From Fictibacillus nanhaiensis (lineage in GTDB: Bacteria; Bacillota; Bacilli; Bacillales; Fictibacillaceae), in contig NZ_JAHVJO010000002.1 in the NCBI RefSeq assembly GCF_019801215.1, positions 62,001 through 126,000 on the forward strand: a stretch of DNA of 64,000 bases, written 5' to 3'. A model generated the notes under the pieces. That model worked only from the letters and a program-made list of their open reading frames with translations, had not been told where the DNA came from and ran no database searches. Position numbers and translations under genes: made by a program. Positions 60,811 through 64,000 of this stretch are shown piece by piece; within the stretch, counting starts at the first letter, position 1; the number at the start of each line of letters is the position of its first letter.

Positions 60811-60840
60811 TAAAAAAGACCAGCAATTGAATGCTGGTCT
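60811..60840 (-). terminator. Terminator of ssrA
   Basis: AGACCAGCA/TGCTGGTCT perfect stem followed by six T on the minus strand, 16 bases after the CCA end of tmRNA. Confidence 0.9.
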
Positions 60841-60856
60841 GTATCCACCTATGTAT

Positions 60857-61217
60857 TGGTGGAGACGGTGGGAGTCGAACCCACGTCCAAAGATATTGGC
60901 ACTTAAGCTTCTACGAGTGTAGTCGGTTTATTGGCGTTTCGCGGATCCATCTGCCAGCCGACAGGCGTCCAGACCGCTAGCCTGATTATTCTCTTCCTTC
61001 GTCCTCAGGCGGAGGACAACCGGCGTAGCCCACTAAGAGTGAGTCCCTTACCCTACCACATGGGCGATGGAGGGAGGAACAGCTAAAGTGCTATTACGCA
61101 GCTAAAGCTAAGTTGTTGTTAGTTTTGCCAGTTATTGGCTTTGGCGTTTTAACGAGGCCGACCCCCTCGACTCGCAACTTAAGCTCAAACTACCCCTGTC
61201 GAATCCGTAACGTCCCC
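60857..61217 (-). ncRNA. ssrA: tmRNA (SsrA)
   Basis: 361-nt transfer-messenger RNA. The 5' end GGGGACGTTACGGATTCGAC and the 3' end GGACGTGGGTTCGACTCCCA followed by CCGTCTCCACCA pair as a tRNA-like acceptor/T-arm region. The internal frame reads GKTNNNLALAA then TAA, after a GCC resume-type context, so the tag is (A)GKTNNNLALAA. It rescues stalled ribosomes and marks unfinished proteins for proteolysis (ClpXP). SmpB, its partner, is encoded just upstream. The tag is shorter in the middle than that of B. subtilis, but the LALAA end is kept. Confidence 0.97.
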
Positions 61218-61358
61218 ATTATAAAAATGGTATGCAAGAAATTAATCTTGCCGAACCACGGAGAGAGATAAAAGCTTAAATGCTCTTATTCACTTGTGTA
61301 CTTAGTATAACATCTTAAAGCATACGCCTCAATTGTAAGTTCCTGTAAGAACATCCAA

Positions 61359-61826
61359 TCAGACTTTTTGACGGTCTCGGAATGCCCGGTCAATTTCCCG
61401 TTTTGCATCCTTTTTCTTTAAATCATCTCGTTTGTCGTAATGCTTTTTACCTTTTGCTAGACCGATTAGTAACTTAGCAAAACCGTTCTTAAGATACATT
61501 TTCAAAGGAACAATAGAATACCCTTGTTCTTTTGTTGCACCTAACAGCTTATTGATCTCCTTGCGATGCAGAAGCAGCTTTCGCGTACGAAGCGGATCAT
61601 GGTTATACCGGTTTCCTTGTTCGTACGTACTGATGTGCATATTGTGTAAAAACAACTCGCCGTTTTGCACGCGGGCAAAGGAATCTTTCAAGTTCGCTCG
61701 ACCTGCGCGAATGGATTTAATCTCCGTGCCCTGAAGGACAATTCCAGCTTCAAACGTTTCTTCAACATGGTAATCGTGCCGCGCTTTTTTATTTTGTGCG
61801 ACTACTTTCCCTTCTCCTTTTGGCAT
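61359..61826 (-). CDS. smpB: SsrA-binding protein SmpB
   Basis: 155 residues, OB-fold RNA-binding protein needed to deliver tmRNA to stalled ribosomes. Characteristic segments are '[24 protein letters not shown]' (about 8-31), '[19 protein letters not shown]' (about 36-55), '[15 protein letters not shown]' (about 73-88), '[32 protein letters not shown]' with the decoding-centre tail and a C-terminal Arg/Lys-rich tail. It lies between rnr and ssrA as in other Bacillus genomes. Start ATG after GGGGAGG. Confidence 0.98.
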   Translation of the reverse strand: MPKGEGKVVAQNKKARHDYHVEETFEAGIVLQGTEIKSIRAGRANLKDSFARVQNGELFLHNMHISTYEQGNRYNHDPLRTRKLLLHRKEINKLLGATKEQGYSIVPLKMYLKNGFAKLLIGLAKGKKHYDKRDDLKKKDAKREIDRAFRDRQKV

Positions 61827-61883
61827 GTAAACTCAATCCTCCCCAGCAAGTGAACCTCAATTATAGCAATTTGGTCAAACAAC

Positions 61884-61914
61884 GTCAAGGTTCACCGCTT
61901 CGGATGAACCTTGA
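61884..61914 (-). terminator. Hairpin between rnr and smpB
   Basis: GTCAAGGTTCA/TGAACCTTGAC perfect 11-bp stem, nine-base loop, with only a weak T-tract (GTTGTTTG) on the minus strand. It may be a partial terminator or a processing site, allowing some read-through to smpB. Confidence 0.5.
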
Positions 61915-61925
61915 CATTCACTTTA

Positions 61926-64000
61926 TTACTTTTTCTTCTTCTTGCCTTTTTTAGCAACCGGTTTGTAAAACGGCTTTTTCTTCCCTTTTTTAGAATCCTG
62001 CGGTCCCTGTGTACGATCTGATTCACTCTGACGGCTCTTGCCGCGTCTGCCACGCCCACCACGCTTAGATCCTGTATCACCAATATCGATGACTTGCTGG
62101 CGATCTTTATGTCGTTTTCTAGGTGTCCCTTTCATCCCAACAATTTCAAAGTCTATGGCACGGTCGTCCACATTTACATTTACAACCCGGATGGAAATCT
62201 CATCGCCAATCCGGAATACGTTACCTGTTCTTTCTCCGATCATCGCCATGAACTTTTCATCAAAACGATAATAATCGTCTGTTAAATAGCTAACATGCAC
62301 AAGACCTTCTATCGTATTTGGAAGCTCAATAAACAATCCGAAATTCGTAACGGAACTGATAACACCATCAAACTCTTCGCCAATTTTATCAAGCATAAAT
62401 TGCGCTTTTTTCAGTTCATCTGTTTCACGTTCAGCATCAACAGCACGACGTTCCATGGCTGATGCGTGCTTTGCAATACCCGGAAGTTCTGCTTTCCAAT
62501 GGCTCACGGTCTTTGGTCCCGTATCTTTTTCAAACAGATACGTACGAATCAGCCGGTGAACCATTAAATCCGGATAACGGCGAATCGGTGAAGTGAAATG
62601 AGTATAGAACTCTGTTGCTAAGCCATAGTGACCTAAAGACATGTGATCATACTTCGCTTGTTTCATCGAGCGGAGCATAATTTTACTGATTACCATTTCT
62701 TCTGGTTCACCTTTAATTGTTTCTAGAAGCTGCTGAAGGCTGCGTGGATGGATATCACTAGCTGTTCCTTTTAGTGCATAGCCAAACATCCCTATAAATT
62801 CTAAAAAGCGTTCAAGCTTTCCTTCGTCTGGATCTTCGTGAATTCGATACATGAACGGCAGCTCAAGTTCGTGGAAATGCTGCGCAATCGTTTCATTGGC
62901 GCATAGCATAAATTCCTCAATAAGTTTTTCTGCTACTGAACGTTCTCTTAGTACAACATCCTGCGGATCACTGTTTTCATCAACAAGCACTTTTGCTTCA
63001 GAAAAATCAAAGTCAATCGCACCTCGGGCAAAACGTTTTTTTCGTAATACATCTGCTAGTTCTCCCATGAGCTGGAAGAATGGGACAAGGGGTTCATAAC
63101 GTTTTGTTACCTCTTCATCCTCATCTTGCAATATTTTTCGAACATCTGTATAGGTCATCCGTTCAGTCGTTTTAATCACACTTGGGAAGATGTCGTGCTT
63201 TACCACATCACCATCGCTGTTGATCTCCATTTCACAGGAGATCGTTAGACGGTCTACTTTTGGATTCAGTGAGCAGATCCCATTTGATAAACGGTGAGGG
63301 ATCATTGGAATCACTCGGTCTACTAAGTAAACACTCGTTCCGCGTTCGCGCGCTTCCTTATCAATGGCTGAGTCTTCTGTTACATAGTGGGTAACATCTG
63401 CAATGTGGACGCCGAGCTTATAATGACCGTTCGGTAACTTAATAACATGTACTGCGTCATCGAGATCTTTGGCGTCAGCTCCGTCAATCGTCACAATCGT
63501 TTCATTTCTAAGGTCTCTTCGGCCTTCAATATCCTTTGGATCGATTTCATCTGGTGTGTTGTGTGCTTGTTCTAATGCGTCTTCTGGAAATTCTCGTGGC
63601 AGACCATGCTTGAAGATAACGGATATGATATCCACACCAGGGTCATTTTTATGGCCAATAATATGAATGATTTCCCCTTCAGCACTATTTCTGCCTTCAG
63701 GGTATTTTGTTATCTTCACAACGACCTTATGTCCTTCGACAGCGCCATTCACACCGTCTGAGGGAATAAAAATATCATTTGGAATGCGTTTATCATCTGC
63801 GATTACAAAGCCGAATTTGCGGCTTTCCTGAAACGTTCCTACTACCTCTGTAACGCCACGTTCTAAAATGCGAATGATCGTGCCTTCAGGACGTGATCCT
63901 GAAGAAGTTTGGTTTAGGCGTACAAGAACGGTATCACCGCTCATCGCCCCATTCATATCATGCTGTGAAATGTAGACATCTTTTTGTTCACTTTCTTCCG
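61926..64000 (-). CDS. rnr: Ribonuclease R (partial, 5' end outside the window)
   Basis: At least 690 residues, open through the right edge (the frame continues past 63956, reading [14 protein letters not shown] before [10 protein letters not shown]). It has cold-shock domains, an RNB catalytic domain with '[17 protein letters not shown]' (Asp cluster) and '[26 protein letters not shown]', an S1 domain (about '[29 protein letters not shown]'), and a Lys/Arg-rich C-terminal tail. Processive 3'-5' exonuclease that degrades structured RNA and, with SmpB/tmRNA, non-stop messages. The N-terminal part of roughly 75-95 residues is missing. Gene order rnr-smpB-ssrA is conserved in Bacilli. Confidence 0.96.
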   Translation of the reverse strand, partial: EESEQKDVYISQHDMNGAMSGDTVLVRLNQTSSGSRPEGTIIRILERGVTEVVGTFQESRKFGFVIADDKRIPNDIFIPSDGVNGAVEGHKVVVKITKYPEGRNSAEGEIIHIIGHKNDPGVDIISVIFKHGLPREFPEDALEQAHNTPDEIDPKDIEGRRDLRNETIVTIDGADAKDLDDAVHVIKLPNGHYKLGVHIADVTHYVTEDSAIDKEARERGTSVYLVDRVIPMIPHRLSNGICSLNPKVDRLTISCEMEINSDGDVVKHDIFPSVIKTTERMTYTDVRKILQDEDEEVTKRYEPLVPFFQLMGELADVLRKKRFARGAIDFDFSEAKVLVDENSDPQDVVLRERSVAEKLIEEFMLCANETIAQHFHELELPFMYRIHEDPDEGKLERFLEFIGMFGYALKGTASDIHPRSLQQLLETIKGEPEEMVISKIMLRSMKQAKYDHMSLGHYGLATEFYTHFTSPIRRYPDLMVHRLIRTYLFEKDTGPKTVSHWKAELPGIAKHASAMERRAVDAERETDELKKAQFMLDKIGEEFDGVISSVTNFGLFIELPNTIEGLVHVSYLTDDYYRFDEKFMAMIGERTGNVFRIGDEISIRVVNVNVDDRAIDFEIVGMKGTPRKRHKDRQQVIDIGDTGSKRGGRGRRGKSRQSESDRTQGPQDSKKGKKKPFYKPVAKKGKKKKK

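Noticed and set aside
61212-61230. TATAAT directly next to the tmRNA 5' end
   Set aside because: It is too close to the mature 5' end to be its -10 box, and no -35 at correct spacing was found.
1-64000. CRISPR arrays, insertion sequences, prophage or tRNA-associated islands
   Set aside because: No regularly spaced repeat-spacer array, transposase, integrase or phage structural gene is seen; the only RNA gene found is tmRNA.

Overview
The window comes from the chromosome of a low-GC, endospore-forming Firmicute of the family Bacillaceae. Supporting evidence includes a GerA/GerC germination pair, a CotB-like coat protein, a YhcN-type spore lipoprotein, Tgl transglutaminase, a Rap-type TPR regulator, sigma-B-type stress genes, immune inhibitor A, and the rnr-smpB-ssrA cluster. 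Gene content and a GC-rich intergenic repeat fit a Bacillus/Fictibacillus-like genome. The genus is a guess. No prophage, insertion sequence, CRISPR array or integrated element is visible.

Layout. 0.2-7 kb: a CopD-like membrane protein, an unknown coiled-coil membrane protein, gerA-gerC behind a good sigma-G promoter, a second UMP-kinase-like gene behind a mini-ORF/terminator attenuator, and a CotB-like coat protein. 7-13.4 kb: ZIP transporter, a MscS-related protein with five TM-helix repeats, Cu/Zn SOD, peptidase E and a MacB-type ABC exporter. 13.5-25.5 kb: RocB-like peptidase, DUF4931 protein, an ECF sigma/anti-sigma pair, Eis-like acetyltransferase, M23 murein hydrolase, Tgl, an orphan oligopeptide-type permease pair with a partial duplicate, an unknown secreted protein and an FAD-dependent oxidoreductase. 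25.5-36 kb: a GC-rich Bacillaceae repeat, BrnQ, the spore lipoprotein, DedA, acetyltransferases, a NIF3 protein, YqgV, flotillin/NfeD, an AlkD-like protein, and a Phr-like peptide gene placed upstream of a Rap-like gene.

36-64 kb: two RsbR-type STAS proteins flank hom-thrC-thrB, a GH18 lipoprotein, an amino-acid permease and an M29 aminopeptidase. Next come the secreted metalloprotease InhA with a small lipoprotein that resembles its N-terminal region, a GT-C-like membrane protein, a Fur-box-controlled FTR1 iron-uptake locus, DinB, VOC and LLM enzymes, a secreted lipase behind a candidate attenuator, an EAL/HDOD protein, a sigma-B-type yflT-csbD pair, an M42 aminopeptidase, and ssrA, smpB and rnr (cut by the right edge).

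The most interesting points are the two candidate conditional terminators (upstream of the UMP-kinase paralogue and of the lipase), the inverted phr-rap order, the InhA-propeptide-like lipoprotein, the repeated module shared by two proteins of the iron locus, and the partial permease duplication with a 111-bp perfectly identical stretch.
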